DNA of 11,674 nt from CAG-217 sp963638105 (GTDB taxonomy: Bacteria > Bacillota > Clostridia > Oscillospirales > Acutalibacteraceae): NCBI GenBank assembly GCA_963638105.1, contig CAVHPP010000032.1:1-11674 (forward strand), read 5' to 3'. Shown one piece after another: positions 1-6,068 of this stretch (position 1 is the first letter of the stretch; each line of letters begins with the position of its first letter). The translations under genes and the position numbers were made by a program. Below the pieces are notes generated by a model. It saw only the letters and a program-made list of their open reading frames with translations, was not told the DNA's origin and ran no database searches.

Positions 1-51
1 AACGACCCTGCGGTTAACAGCCGCATGCTCTACCAACTGAGCTATTGAGGA
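1..51 (-). tRNA. tRNA-Asn (anticodon GTT), 3' part outside the window
   Basis: Read on the minus strand, the sequence begins with the acceptor 5' strand TCCTCAA, then TA, then the D arm GCTCAGTTGGTAGAGC. The anticodon arm follows as TGCGG-CTGTTAA-CCGCA, which places GTT at the anticodon and so decodes asparagine codons AAC and AAT. The variable region starts just before position 1; the T arm, the acceptor 3' strand and any CCA end are not visible. It lies downstream of the acyltransferase gene on the same strand but has its own promoter. Confidence 0.95.
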
Positions 52-65
52 ATATCAACACTCAT

Positions 66-94
66 AGTTTAGCAGAATTGACAGGGCGTGTCAA
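66..94 (-). promoter_or_regulatory. Sigma-A promoter of tRNA-Asn
   Basis: On the minus strand there is a perfect -35 TTGACA (89-94), a 17-base spacer and a -10 TAAACT (66-71) with an extended TG element just upstream. The tRNA 5' end at 51 lies 15 bases past the -10, as expected for a short stable-RNA leader. The -35 sits inside a dyad, ATTGACA-GGGCG-TGTCAAT (77-95), which may be chance, a weak terminator for the acyltransferase gene, or an operator. Confidence 0.7.
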
Positions 95-107
95 TAGAGA
101 ATTTGCG

Positions 108-1118
108 CTATTTTTCATTCTTTTTGCCTAACAGGCGGCGCTGCAAGGGCTGCATAATCTTATTATAGACAGGAATCAAAAGGCTAAAGATCACCAGCAC
201 CTCCCCGAAGAGCAGCAAGGCGTACAGCCAGTTGTACAGCGGCGTACCGGCAGTCATTACCTTGCCCAGCAGACGGGGCAGGGGATAGATCCACAGGAAG
301 AAGTGGAAGAGATAAATAAACAGTGTGTTCTGCCCCAAATACTCCAAATAGCGGCTTTGCAGGCAGTTTGACAAGGCCGCAAAGAACAGACAGCCGCTAA
401 GCGCGCTCACCGCCATAGGCACCAGTTCGCCATAATAAGAATAAGCCATCACCAGCCCGTGGCCGTTAATGTGCAGATTGAGCAGACCAAAGCCTACGGA
501 TGGCACTATGAACAGTAAACCGGGTGCTTTCAATTTTAACACACTTTCCCGCAGCAAATACCCTACGGCCATAAAGAACACGGCCACCATGCCGTCTGTG
601 TAGCGCCAAAACATAGCGGCGGAGTCGCGGAAAAAGTGCGCATAGGCATACCCGGCAAGCAGAAGAAACAGCGCTGCCAGAAACAGCGGCGTGCGCTTGC
701 CTTTTGTCCATTTCAGCAAGAAGTAGAACAGCATCTCCGCCACAAAAAAGCAGTAGATAAACCAAGCTCTGCCGGTGTATTCATTCATATTCGGCAGTCC
801 GCTGACAGCGCCCAGCAAGAACGATTTGACCGGAAATGCAACGCCGCTGATCACCTGTTTGGCCACGCCAAGTGCAGCGCAGCACACCAAATACAGCAAA
901 TAGGGCAGAAGCAAATAGACGCATTTCTTCTTTAGGAAAGCACCGAATTTAGGCTGCTTGGCGCTGAAAGTCAGCCCGGACGCAAAGAAAAACAGCGGCA
1001 TAAAGTAGGATCCGATCCAGCCGTTCACCACGGTTGGCAAGGCCTCCGTATGGTACAGGATCACCGAACAAATGCCCAGTGCCTTGAGTATATCTACGCT
1101 GCCGATCCGTTTAGCCAT
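108..1118 (-). CDS. Acyltransferase family 3 membrane protein
   Basis: This is a polytopic membrane protein of 336 residues of the acyltransferase 3 type (fucose 4-O-acetylase-like). Such enzymes carry acyl groups across the membrane and usually O-acetylate cell-envelope or exported glycans. The N-terminus matches the family pattern: a basic start, then SVDILKALGI running into a first membrane helix with the conserved histidine (H23, in LYHT), then a loop and a second helix ending FFFASGLTF. About ten hydrophobic segments follow, and the protein ends in a basic tail. The length is typical and the frame intact. The ATG is preceded by a modest site (AAAGGCAGG) about 8 bases upstream, and a promoter lies at 1145-1173. 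It is transcribed alone, away from mutY. The glycan acceptor cannot be deduced; the sialidase is too far off and on the other strand to suggest a link. Confidence 0.85.
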   Translation of the reverse strand: MAKRIGSVDILKALGICSVILYHTEALPTVVNGWIGSYFMPLFFFASGLTFSAKQPKFGAFLKKKCVYLLLPYLLYLVCCAALGVAKQVISGVAFPVKSFLLGAVSGLPNMNEYTGRAWFIYCFFVAEMLFYFLLKWTKGKRTPLFLAALFLLLAGYAYAHFFRDSAAMFWRYTDGMVAVFFMAVGYLLRESVLKLKAPGLLFIVPSVGFGLLNLHINGHGLVMAYSYYGELVPMAVSALSGCLFFAALSNCLQSRYLEYLGQNTLFIYLFHFFLWIYPLPRLLGKVMTAGTPLYNWLYALLLFGEVLVIFSLLIPVYNKIMQPLQRRLLGKKNEK

Positions 1119-1144
1119 CCCGGTTACCTGCCTTTCTGCTATCC

Positions 1145-1173
1145 ACTATACCATAAACGGCTGCAATTTCCAA
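1145..1173 (-). promoter_or_regulatory. Sigma-A promoter of the acyltransferase gene
   Basis: On the minus strand, -35 TTGGAA (1168-1173), a 17-base spacer and -10 TATAGT (1145-1150) preceded by TGG, which makes an extended -10. It lies about 27 bases upstream of the ATG and is divergent from the mutY promoter without overlapping it. Confidence 0.65.
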
Positions 1174-1196
1174 GTGGTACAAGTTGCTTTTTTGCC

Positions 1197-1225
1197 TTGC
1201 CGTAAGTTCAGGGGTGTGCTATACT
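1197..1225 (+). promoter_or_regulatory. Sigma-A promoter of the mutY operon
   Basis: -35 TTGCCG (1197-1202), 17-base spacer, -10 TATACT (1220-1225) with the extended element TGC directly before it. The predicted transcript start is about 25 bases before the TTG start codon, leaving just enough leader for the ribosome site (GGGGG at 1245-1249). Confidence 0.65.
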
Positions 1226-1256
1226 ACTTGCAAAGATCAGAAAAGGGGGTGTCTGC

Positions 1257-2300
1257 TTGCAGAACCCATTGTCTATATTGCCTACCCGGCTGCTGCCCTG
1301 GTTTGCCCAGAACGCCCGCCCGCTGCCTTGGCGGCAGGACCGCCTGCCGTACCATGTGTGGCTGTCGGAAATTATGCTGCAACAAACGCGGGTAGAGGCG
1401 GTTTGGAACTATTATTTGCGCTTTCTTGCCGCTTTGCCTACGGTGGAGGATTTGGCTGCCGCGGAGGAAGACAAGCTGCTAAAATTGTGGGAGGGTCTTG
1501 GGTATTATAATCGCGCCCGTAATCTGCAAAAGTGCGCCCAGGTGATCGTCAACGACCTGCACGGTGCATTCCCTACGGATTATGACGGCTGGCTGGCGCT
1601 GCCGGGGATCGGACCGTATACCGCCGGGGCGGTGGCGTCCATCTGTTTTGATTGCCCGGTGGCGGCGGTAGACGGCAATGTGCTGCGGGTGATTACCCGT
1701 TTTACGGAAAATGCGGCCCCTATTGATTTGCAGACCACAAAAGCCCGGATCAAAGCGGATCTGGAGCAGGTTTATCCGGCGGGGGCTTGCGGTACTTTTA
1801 CGCAGGCGCTGATGGAATTGGGCGCCTGCGTCTGTACGCCAAAATCGCCGAAGTGTTCGGCTTGTCCCTTAGGCGATGTGTGTGCCGCCAATACTTCCGG
1901 TAGCCAGACAAATTATCCGATAAAGTTACCTAAGCGGGAAAAGCGGCGCCAAAACCGTACGGTGTTTTTTTTGACCTGCGGGGACACAGTGGCTCTTTCC
2001 AAACGAGGGGATAAGGGACTGCTGTCCGGTTTGTGGCAGTTGCCGGATACAGACGATTTTTTGAACGAAGGGTCAGCCATTGCTTACTTGCAAAAGGTCG
2101 GTTTGGAGCCGCTGGAATTGCAAATGATCGTGCATGCAAATCATGTTTTTACGCATATTCACTGGGATATGCGCTGCTATTATATAACCGTGCGGGAGGC
2201 CGCCGGAGGCTACACCTGGGTGCCGCCGGAAGAAGTGCGGCGGGACTATGCGCTGCCTACGGCTTATCGCCAATTTTTTGAGGTAGAAGATGACCACTGA
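1257..2300 (+). CDS. mutY: A/G-specific adenine glycosylase MutY
   Basis: MutY removes adenine mispaired with 8-oxoguanine (or with G), preventing G:C to T:A mutations in base-excision repair. The 347 residues cover the full family architecture. The N-terminal HhH-GPD domain has the catalytic glutamate (E38, in SEIMLQQT), the helix-hairpin-helix LPGIGPYTAG (115-124) and the catalytic aspartate (D139, in VDGNV). A [4Fe-4S] site follows with spacing C193-x6-C200-x2-C203-x5-C209. The C-terminal NUDIX-like domain that reads 8-oxoG includes SGLWQLP and the FTHIHW motif. The start is a TTG, chosen because GGGGG ends exactly 7 bases before it and the conserved N-terminus begins soon after. It is the first gene of a likely three-gene operon; its end overlaps the next gene by 11 bases. 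Confidence 0.97.
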   Translation: MQNPLSILPTRLLPWFAQNARPLPWRQDRLPYHVWLSEIMLQQTRVEAVWNYYLRFLAALPTVEDLAAAEEDKLLKLWEGLGYYNRARNLQKCAQVIVNDLHGAFPTDYDGWLALPGIGPYTAGAVASICFDCPVAAVDGNVLRVITRFTENAAPIDLQTTKARIKADLEQVYPAGACGTFTQALMELGACVCTPKSPKCSACPLGDVCAANTSGSQTNYPIKLPKREKRRQNRTVFFLTCGDTVALSKRGDKGLLSGLWQLPDTDDFLNEGSAIAYLQKVGLEPLELQMIVHANHVFTHIHWDMRCYYITVREAAGGYTWVPPEEVRRDYALPTAYRQFFEVEDDH

Positions 2301-3630
2301 TTTTATACACGGCAAACCGATGAAGCAGATCGTACTGTTTTCATTGCCGATTATGCTCAGTTCCCTTTTACAATACACCTATAATATGGTGGATAATATT
2401 ATTGTTGGGCGCTATGTGTCTACAAACGCGCTGGCCGCCGTCGGCAATATTGCGCCCATCAACAGTTTTGCCATCGGCGCTGCATTCGGACTGACCGCCG
2501 GTTTCACCATACCGGTGGCGCAGTGCTTTGGTGCCGGGGATCAAGAGGAAACCAATCGCCAAGCCGGTAACGGTATCGGTTTGTCGCTGATTACAGGTGT
2601 GCTGTTTTCCGCGCTGGCGCTGCTGGTTCTGCACCCGATGCTGGGGTGGATTCATACCCCGAAAGAGATCTATGACCTGTCTGTGCAGTACGCGGCAATT
2701 ATGTACCTGGGTGTGCCGGCACAGCTGCTTTACAATGTGTTTACCGGCATTGCCCGCAGCGTTGGGGACAGCAAAAAGCCCTTGTTGTTTTTGCTGATCA
2801 GCGTGGCTGTTAATCTGGTGTTGGACCTGCTTTTTGTGGCGCATTTCGGTTGGGGCGTGGCAGGTGCCGCTTGGGCAACTTTGATCTCTCAAATCGTGGC
2901 GGCTGTGTCTGCCGGGATTTATGTGTTCCGGGGCATACCGGTTTTGCAGCTTAAAGCCCGTATGCTTGTGCCTACCGCTAAGCGTACCCGCCGCCAGCTG
3001 GCACTGGGCATTCCGGTGTCTTTGCAGTTCACCATTACCAGTATCGGCTCTATGATCTTGCAAAGTGCCGTGAACGGCTTTGGCGCCGATGTGGTGGCGG
3101 CTTTTACTGCCGCCGGTCGGGCGGAAAGCATTACCAATATTCCTATGAGCAATCTGGCGGTGGCGGCGTCCACCTTTGTGGCCCAGAATTACGGCGCCGG
3201 GCAGTATCGGCGAATTCTCACCACCGTGCGCAAGGTGTTTGTGGTGGATCTGGGGTTGTCTGTTCTTTGCTCCTTGGTGCTCTTTTTCGGCGGAGAGCAG
3301 ATCGTGGGTCTGTTTATGACAGATTACAACAGCCAAATTGTGTACGCTGCAAAGGAATACCTGTTTGCCATCTCCCTGTGTTACAGCTTGGTAAGCGTGC
3401 TGTTTGTGTTGCGTAATACCCTGCAAGGGCTGGGTTGTACCTACGCAAATGCAGTGGCAGGCGCCGGAGAGTTAATAGGCAGAATTGCCGTTTCGTATCT
3501 TTTTACACCGCTGTTAGGGTTTAAAGCCGTCTGTTTTGCCGGTCCTGTGGCCTGGCTACTTGCAGACCTACCCCTAATTGTGCTATACTGGAGAAAAGCC
3601 AAGCAAATGCGTAAGTTGTCAAATCAATAA
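2290..3630 (+). CDS. MATE family efflux transporter
   Basis: This is a multidrug and toxin extrusion transporter of 446 residues with about twelve membrane helices, the normal size. MATE proteins export cationic drugs or metabolites in exchange for Na+ or H+. The internal two-fold repeat is visible: VAQCFGAGD near residues 76-84 in the first half is echoed by VAQNYGAG at 297-304 in the second. Helix 1 starts IVLFSLPIMLSSLLQ, and YNMVDNIIVGRYV is the usual segment that follows. It resembles the MATE branch common in Firmicutes, but the substrate cannot be read from the sequence. The ATG lies inside the end of mutY, with GAGGT (2280-2284) five bases before it, so translation of the two is probably coupled. 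The next gene begins 12 bases after its stop. Confidence 0.93.
   Translation: MTTDFIHGKPMKQIVLFSLPIMLSSLLQYTYNMVDNIIVGRYVSTNALAAVGNIAPINSFAIGAAFGLTAGFTIPVAQCFGAGDQEETNRQAGNGIGLSLITGVLFSALALLVLHPMLGWIHTPKEIYDLSVQYAAIMYLGVPAQLLYNVFTGIARSVGDSKKPLLFLLISVAVNLVLDLLFVAHFGWGVAGAAWATLISQIVAAVSAGIYVFRGIPVLQLKARMLVPTAKRTRRQLALGIPVSLQFTITSIGSMILQSAVNGFGADVVAAFTAAGRAESITNIPMSNLAVAASTFVAQNYGAGQYRRILTTVRKVFVVDLGLSVLCSLVLFFGGEQIVGLFMTDYNSQIVYAAKEYLFAISLCYSLVSVLFVLRNTLQGLGCTYANAVAGAGELIGRIAVSYLFTPLLGFKAVCFAGPVAWLLADLPLIVLYWRKAKQMRKLSNQ
3560..3589 (+). promoter_or_regulatory. Possible internal promoter before the YhhN-family gene
   Basis: Within the end of the MATE gene there is TTGCAG (3560-3565), an 18-base spacer and TGC-TATACT (-10 at 3584-3589), the same extended -10 as in the mutY promoter. 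The -35 is weak and the site lies in coding sequence, so it may be chance. If active it would give extra expression of the gene starting at 3643. Confidence 0.3.
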
Positions 3631-3642
3631 GGGGGATTCATA

Positions 3643-4341
3643 ATGACTTATTACATTGCTATGGGCATCGGCGTGGCCGTTTCGTTGGCTTTCGTCTTTG
3701 TCCGCTCCGGGGGGAACTCTGTTCGAAACCTGATCTTCAAATCCGTGTCCAGTTTGTTCTTTATGCTGTCGGCGGTGTTCGCTGTGATCGAGAATTACAC
3801 CAACGCTGCCCAGTACGGCTCGCTGATCATCATGGGCGGTGCCTTGGGACTTGTGGGCGACATTCTGTTGGATCTGAAAGGGGTTTACAAAAAGGACGCC
3901 AATAATTATTTGAAAGGCGGCTTTATCTTCTTTCTGATCGGTCATGTGTTTTATACCGCGGCCATGATCCATTTTACCAAGCTGGATTGGTGGAAGGTTC
4001 TGATCAGCGCCGCAGTTGCTATTGCCGTTGGCGCAGTGATGATCGCCACCGCCAACATTATGCGGGTGCATTATGGCAAGTATCGCCGCATTGTCTTCTT
4101 TTATGTGTGCTTTTTGGTAATGACCAATGCCACCGCTATTTTCGCCGCTTTTACCACCGGCGAAAAGTCCATGATCCTAATGGCTATCGGTGCAACGCTC
4201 TTTACCATTTCGGACGCGATTCTCAGCAATACCTATTTCGGTCGCGGGTTTGATGGCAGCATTTGGCTGTTCCTGAACCATTTTACCTACTACGCCGGAC
4301 AGTATCTGATCGCTTCCTCTGTGTTCTTCTTCCGCAAATAA
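3643..4341 (+). CDS. YhhN/TMEM86 family membrane protein (lysoplasmalogenase-like)
   Basis: This 232-residue protein has about eight membrane helices and the signatures of the YhhN (TMEM86) family. They are GDILLD (72-77), the helix pair containing GH (100-101) after a glycine-rich turn, GATLFTISD (183-191) and YYAGQYLIA (216-224). The aspartates and histidine in these motifs are the likely active-site residues. Characterised family members hydrolyse the vinyl-ether bond of lysoplasmalogens. Many anaerobic Clostridia make plasmalogens, so the activity is plausible here but is inferred from the family. GGGGG ends 7 bases before the ATG. The gene is last in the mutY operon, 12 bases after the MATE stop, and a terminator follows within 20 bases. 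The pairing with a transporter could mean lipid or detergent stress handling, but nothing in the sequence proves this. Confidence 0.8.
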   Translation: MTYYIAMGIGVAVSLAFVFVRSGGNSVRNLIFKSVSSLFFMLSAVFAVIENYTNAAQYGSLIIMGGALGLVGDILLDLKGVYKKDANNYLKGGFIFFLIGHVFYTAAMIHFTKLDWWKVLISAAVAIAVGAVMIATANIMRVHYGKYRRIVFFYVCFLVMTNATAIFAAFTTGEKSMILMAIGATLFTISDAILSNTYFGRGFDGSIWLFLNHFTYYAGQYLIASSVFFFRK

Positions 4342-4354
4342 TATCACTGTTTCT

Positions 4355-4391
4355 CGGCTCCTCTTGCGTGCAAGGGGAGCTGTTTTGTTTT
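4355..4391 (+). terminator. Intrinsic terminator of the mutY operon
   Basis: A 12-position stem pairs 4356-4367 with 4370-4381 (GGCTCCTCTTGC with GCAAGGGGAGCT), with two G-U pairs and a tight turn. It is followed directly by GTTTTGTTTT. It lies 14 bases after the stop of the YhhN-family gene. Confidence 0.75.
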
Positions 4392-4442
4392 GCAATCCCG
4401 GTATTGCCTCCGGCGAACCGTCGTGGCAGTGGGGGGATCAAA

Positions 4443-4469
4443 CGGTGCGATGTGGGCATCGCACCCTAC
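4443..4469 (-). repeat. Palindromic repeat, family 1, divergent copy
   Basis: A 9-base-pair perfect stem (GGTGCGATG 4444-4452, CATCGCACC 4457-4465) with a 4-base loop, ending in CCCTAC. Read on the minus strand it starts GTAGGG like the other family 1 units, but the stem sequence differs while staying fully paired. It forms an inverted pair with the unit at 4502-4527. A small dyad, TGGATA-GGAT-TATCCA (4481-4496), lies between them. Confidence 0.6.
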
Positions 4470-4501
4470 AAAAAACGATATGGATAGGATTATCCATCCA
4501 C

Positions 4502-4527
4502 CGTAGGGGCGGCAATCTGCCGCCCGC
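4502..4527 (+). repeat. Palindromic repeat, family 1
   Basis: CGTAGG followed by the stem GGGCGGCA-ATC-TGCCGCCC and CGC. The same 26 bases recur without change at 11519-11544, and related units lie at 5830-5855 and 5856-5880. It sits just upstream of the promoter of the fibronectin-domain gene. It is a short dispersed extragenic palindrome of REP or MITE-remnant type; it has no coding capacity. Confidence 0.85.
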
Positions 4528-4530
4528 CAC

Positions 4531-4559
4531 TTGCATTTTTTCGTCAAATGGCGTATAAT
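4531..4559 (+). promoter_or_regulatory. Sigma-A promoter of the FnIII-domain secreted protein gene
   Basis: Perfect -10 TATAAT (4554-4559), 17-base spacer and a weaker -35 TTGCAT (4531-4536). The predicted transcript start near 4566 leaves a leader of about 30 bases before the ATT at 4598, with the ribosome site in the middle. The upstream terminator at 4355 implies that this gene needs its own promoter. Confidence 0.65.
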
Positions 4560-4585
4560 GTTATGCGTTTGAGTAACCGCTCAAA

Positions 4586-4590
4586 GGGGG
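4586..4590 (+). promoter_or_regulatory. Ribosome binding site that points to an ATT start
   Basis: AAAGGGGG ends at 4590, exactly 7 bases before ATT at 4598. mutY (GGGGG 1245-1249, TTG 1257) and the YhhN-family gene (GGGGG 3631-3635, ATG 3643) have the same GGGGG with the same 7-base spacing. The first conventional start in frame, TTG at 4619, lies 28 bases away, too far for this site. Confidence 0.7.
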
Positions 4591-4597
4591 AACTTTT

Positions 4598-5761
4598 ATT
4601 TCTATTCAAAAAAAGAAATTGGCTGCGGCTGCCGTCAGTGCTTGCTTGATCCTGGGCAGCACTGTACCGGCATTGGCTTCGCCTGCTGCCGCCGCTACGG
4701 CGCAAACCCAGATTGCGCCCGGTCCTGCCTTGCCGGTGAATATTATGAATACCGAGCAGCAGACGAACGCGGTGCACGCCAAAATCAAGGTCACCGACCT
4801 GACCGGCAAGCATGCCACCCTGTCCTGGGACAGCGGCAGTCCCTTTGCCATCTACAATGTGTACCAGTATGATTATATTCTCAAAAGCTGGAGCCTGCGC
4901 ACCCAGGTGCGGGTAAATACGGTGGAATTGACGGACCTGACCCCGGCCATGTTCTATAAATTCAAGATCACTGTGCCCGGCAGGGACGGTCTTCAGGAGA
5001 GCACCGTGGGGAAGACGGATTTTTACACCCGTCCCTCTGCCAGCCAAATGGCGTTATCCGTTCTGGGCGCCACCGAGGTGACTTTGGAATGGAGCACCAA
5101 GCATTCTCCTGCCTACTATGAGCTGTACCGTGCGGAGAAGAACGGCAAGTACGAAAAAATCGCAAAGATCAGCGGCAAAAAGCGCACTTTTACCGATATA
5201 GACGTGTCGCCCAAGACCGTGTATTCATACAAGATCCGCGGTGTGGTGGAGAACAGGGAAACCAAGACCAAAAGCCGTTTTTCTGACTCGGTGACGGTGA
5301 AAACCGGCAAGACCCTGAAACTGCCGAAAGTCTCCGGTGCTTGCAAAACCTACGCTTATTATGACGCGGTAACAGATAAAACATCGCCTGCCTATGCGGT
5401 GCTGAATTCCGGCACCTACCGGGGCGTGACCTACAAAACCACGACCGACGAGACTACCGGTATTCGTATGGTAGGGGAGTATTATTGCGCCGCCTTGGGC
5501 ACTTTTTACGGCACCACCAAGGGCACCAAATATAAGGTCACCCTGGACACCGGCAAAACCTTTAAGATCATTTTGTGTGATACCAAATCCAACCGCCATA
5601 CGGACAAAAAGCACCAGTACGCCAAGAAAAACAAGGATGTGGTGGAGTTCTATGTGGACCGTACCAAAATCCCCGCAGGGGTCAACGGCAATTATAACCG
5701 CTTGGAGCCGTTTCACGGCAAAATTCAGTCCATCGAGCTGTTGACGGAAAGTGAATCATAA
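4598..5761 (+). CDS. Secreted protein with two FnIII-like domains and a beta-rich C-terminal domain; probable ATT start
   Basis: I cannot give a function. From the ATT start the protein has 387 residues. It opens with a textbook signal peptide: SIQKKK, the hydrophobic stretch LAAAAVSACLILGS and an Ala-rich cleavage region ending near PALA-SPAAA. Starting at TTG 4619 would remove all three lysines. Two fibronectin type III-like domains follow (about 57-144 and 147-235), with typical edges such as VTLEW and YELYRAEKNGKYEKI. A C-terminal domain spans about 290-383 with GTKYKVTLDTGKTFKIILCD, then HTDKKH and VVEFYVD. Its pattern recalls a small beta-barrel domain seen in clostridial surface and phage-tail proteins, possibly double-psi, but this is tentative. 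No sortase motif or membrane anchor is present. It is monocistronic between its own promoter and a perfect terminator. A role in wall or matrix binding is only a guess. Confidence 0.8.
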   Translation: MSIQKKKLAAAAVSACLILGSTVPALASPAAAATAQTQIAPGPALPVNIMNTEQQTNAVHAKIKVTDLTGKHATLSWDSGSPFAIYNVYQYDYILKSWSLRTQVRVNTVELTDLTPAMFYKFKITVPGRDGLQESTVGKTDFYTRPSASQMALSVLGATEVTLEWSTKHSPAYYELYRAEKNGKYEKIAKISGKKRTFTDIDVSPKTVYSYKIRGVVENRETKTKSRFSDSVTVKTGKTLKLPKVSGACKTYAYYDAVTDKTSPAYAVLNSGTYRGVTYKTTTDETTGIRMVGEYYCAALGTFYGTTKGTKYKVTLDTGKTFKIILCDTKSNRHTDKKHQYAKKNKDVVEFYVDRTKIPAGVNGNYNRLEPFHGKIQSIELLTESES

Positions 5762-5764
5762 CAG

Positions 5765-5797
5765 ATAAGGGTGACAATTCGTCACCCTTATTTTTTG
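5765..5797 (+). terminator. Intrinsic terminator after the FnIII-domain gene
   Basis: A perfect 11-base-pair stem (ATAAGGGTGAC 5765-5775, GTCACCCTTAT 5781-5791) with the loop AATTC, followed by six T. It begins 3 bases after the stop codon. Confidence 0.93.
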
Positions 5798-5829
5798 TGG
5801 TTAAAATTGTGTTCCAAACGCAGTAATAC

Positions 5830-5880
5830 CGTAGGGGCGGATAGCATCCGCCCGCGGGCGGCAGGTTGCCGCCCCTACCG
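5830..5880. repeat. Back-to-back inverted pair of family 1 palindromic repeats
   Basis: A plus-oriented unit (5830-5855; stem GGGCGGAT-AGC-ATCCGCCC) directly abuts a minus-oriented one (5856-5880; stem GGGCGGCA-GGT-TGCCGCCC). The outer ends also pair, GTAGGGGCGG (5831-5840) with CCGCCCCTAC (5869-5878). The whole can therefore fold either as two hairpins or as one long arm. The stem bases differ between units but stay fully paired. Confidence 0.85.
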
Positions 5881-5886
5881 TTGACA

Positions 5887-5928
5887 TTACAAGTGAGTCG
5901 GAGATGTTGTTGCCGATTTGCCTCCCTT
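5887..5928. repeat. Decayed copy of the family 2 repeat core
   Basis: By hand alignment without gaps, these 42 bases match 11577-11618 at 32 positions. The last 16 bases (CCGATTTGCCTCCCTT) differ from the right-hand copy at only one position. The left arm and the inner hairpins are not recognisable. As at the right end of the window, a family 1 unit lies just upstream. Confidence 0.6.
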
Positions 5929-6025
5929 CCTACGAATATGTTGCCGCGACTACACCCACTTTAATCACCACTGTTTCGTAAAATGTCTATTCGTTCTAAA
6001 AAAGCTTGCATTTTGTAAAAATCGG
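5929..6025. other. Non-coding stretch before the sialidase promoter
   Basis: I see no convincing gene, hairpin or repeat here. The last 30 bases carry A and T tracts (TAAAAAAGC, TTTTGTAAAAA) directly upstream of the -35, which would suit an UP element binding the alpha subunits of RNA polymerase. That reading is inference. Confidence 0.35.
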
Positions 6026-6054
6026 TTGACATTCTATTTATTAAAATATATAAT
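6026..6054 (+). promoter_or_regulatory. Full-consensus sigma-A promoter of the sialidase operon
   Basis: -35 TTGACA (6026-6031) and -10 TATAAT (6049-6054) are both perfect, with the optimal 17-base spacer. A/T tracts lie upstream. The predicted transcript start is near 6061, immediately before the leader hairpin. No operator dyad overlaps the core promoter, so control, if any, is likely in the leader. Confidence 0.9.
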
Positions 6055-6068
6055 AGCCAATGGAAAAA

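Noticed and set aside
1..107. A tRNA-linked integration site for a mobile island
   Set aside because: The 3' end of the tRNA, where attachment sites usually lie, is outside the window. No integrase or direct repeat of tRNA sequence was seen.
2368..3426. A 352-codon minus-strand open frame across the MATE gene
   Set aside because: The product is a His/Gln-rich soluble-looking sequence with no motif, antisense to a well-supported transporter. It is a shadow of codon bias.
4443..4527. A CRISPR array or tandem repeat array
   Set aside because: The repeats are self-complementary, few, in both orientations and irregularly spaced, with no equal-length spacers and no cas genes nearby.
4364..4558. 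Small open frames across the repeat region after the YhhN-family gene
   Set aside because: They run through a terminator and palindromic repeats, lack a ribosome site, and show no protein-like composition.
4619..4621. TTG as the start of the FnIII-domain protein
   Set aside because: It is 28 bases from the only ribosome site and leaves a signal peptide without its basic residues. The ATT at 4598 fits both better.
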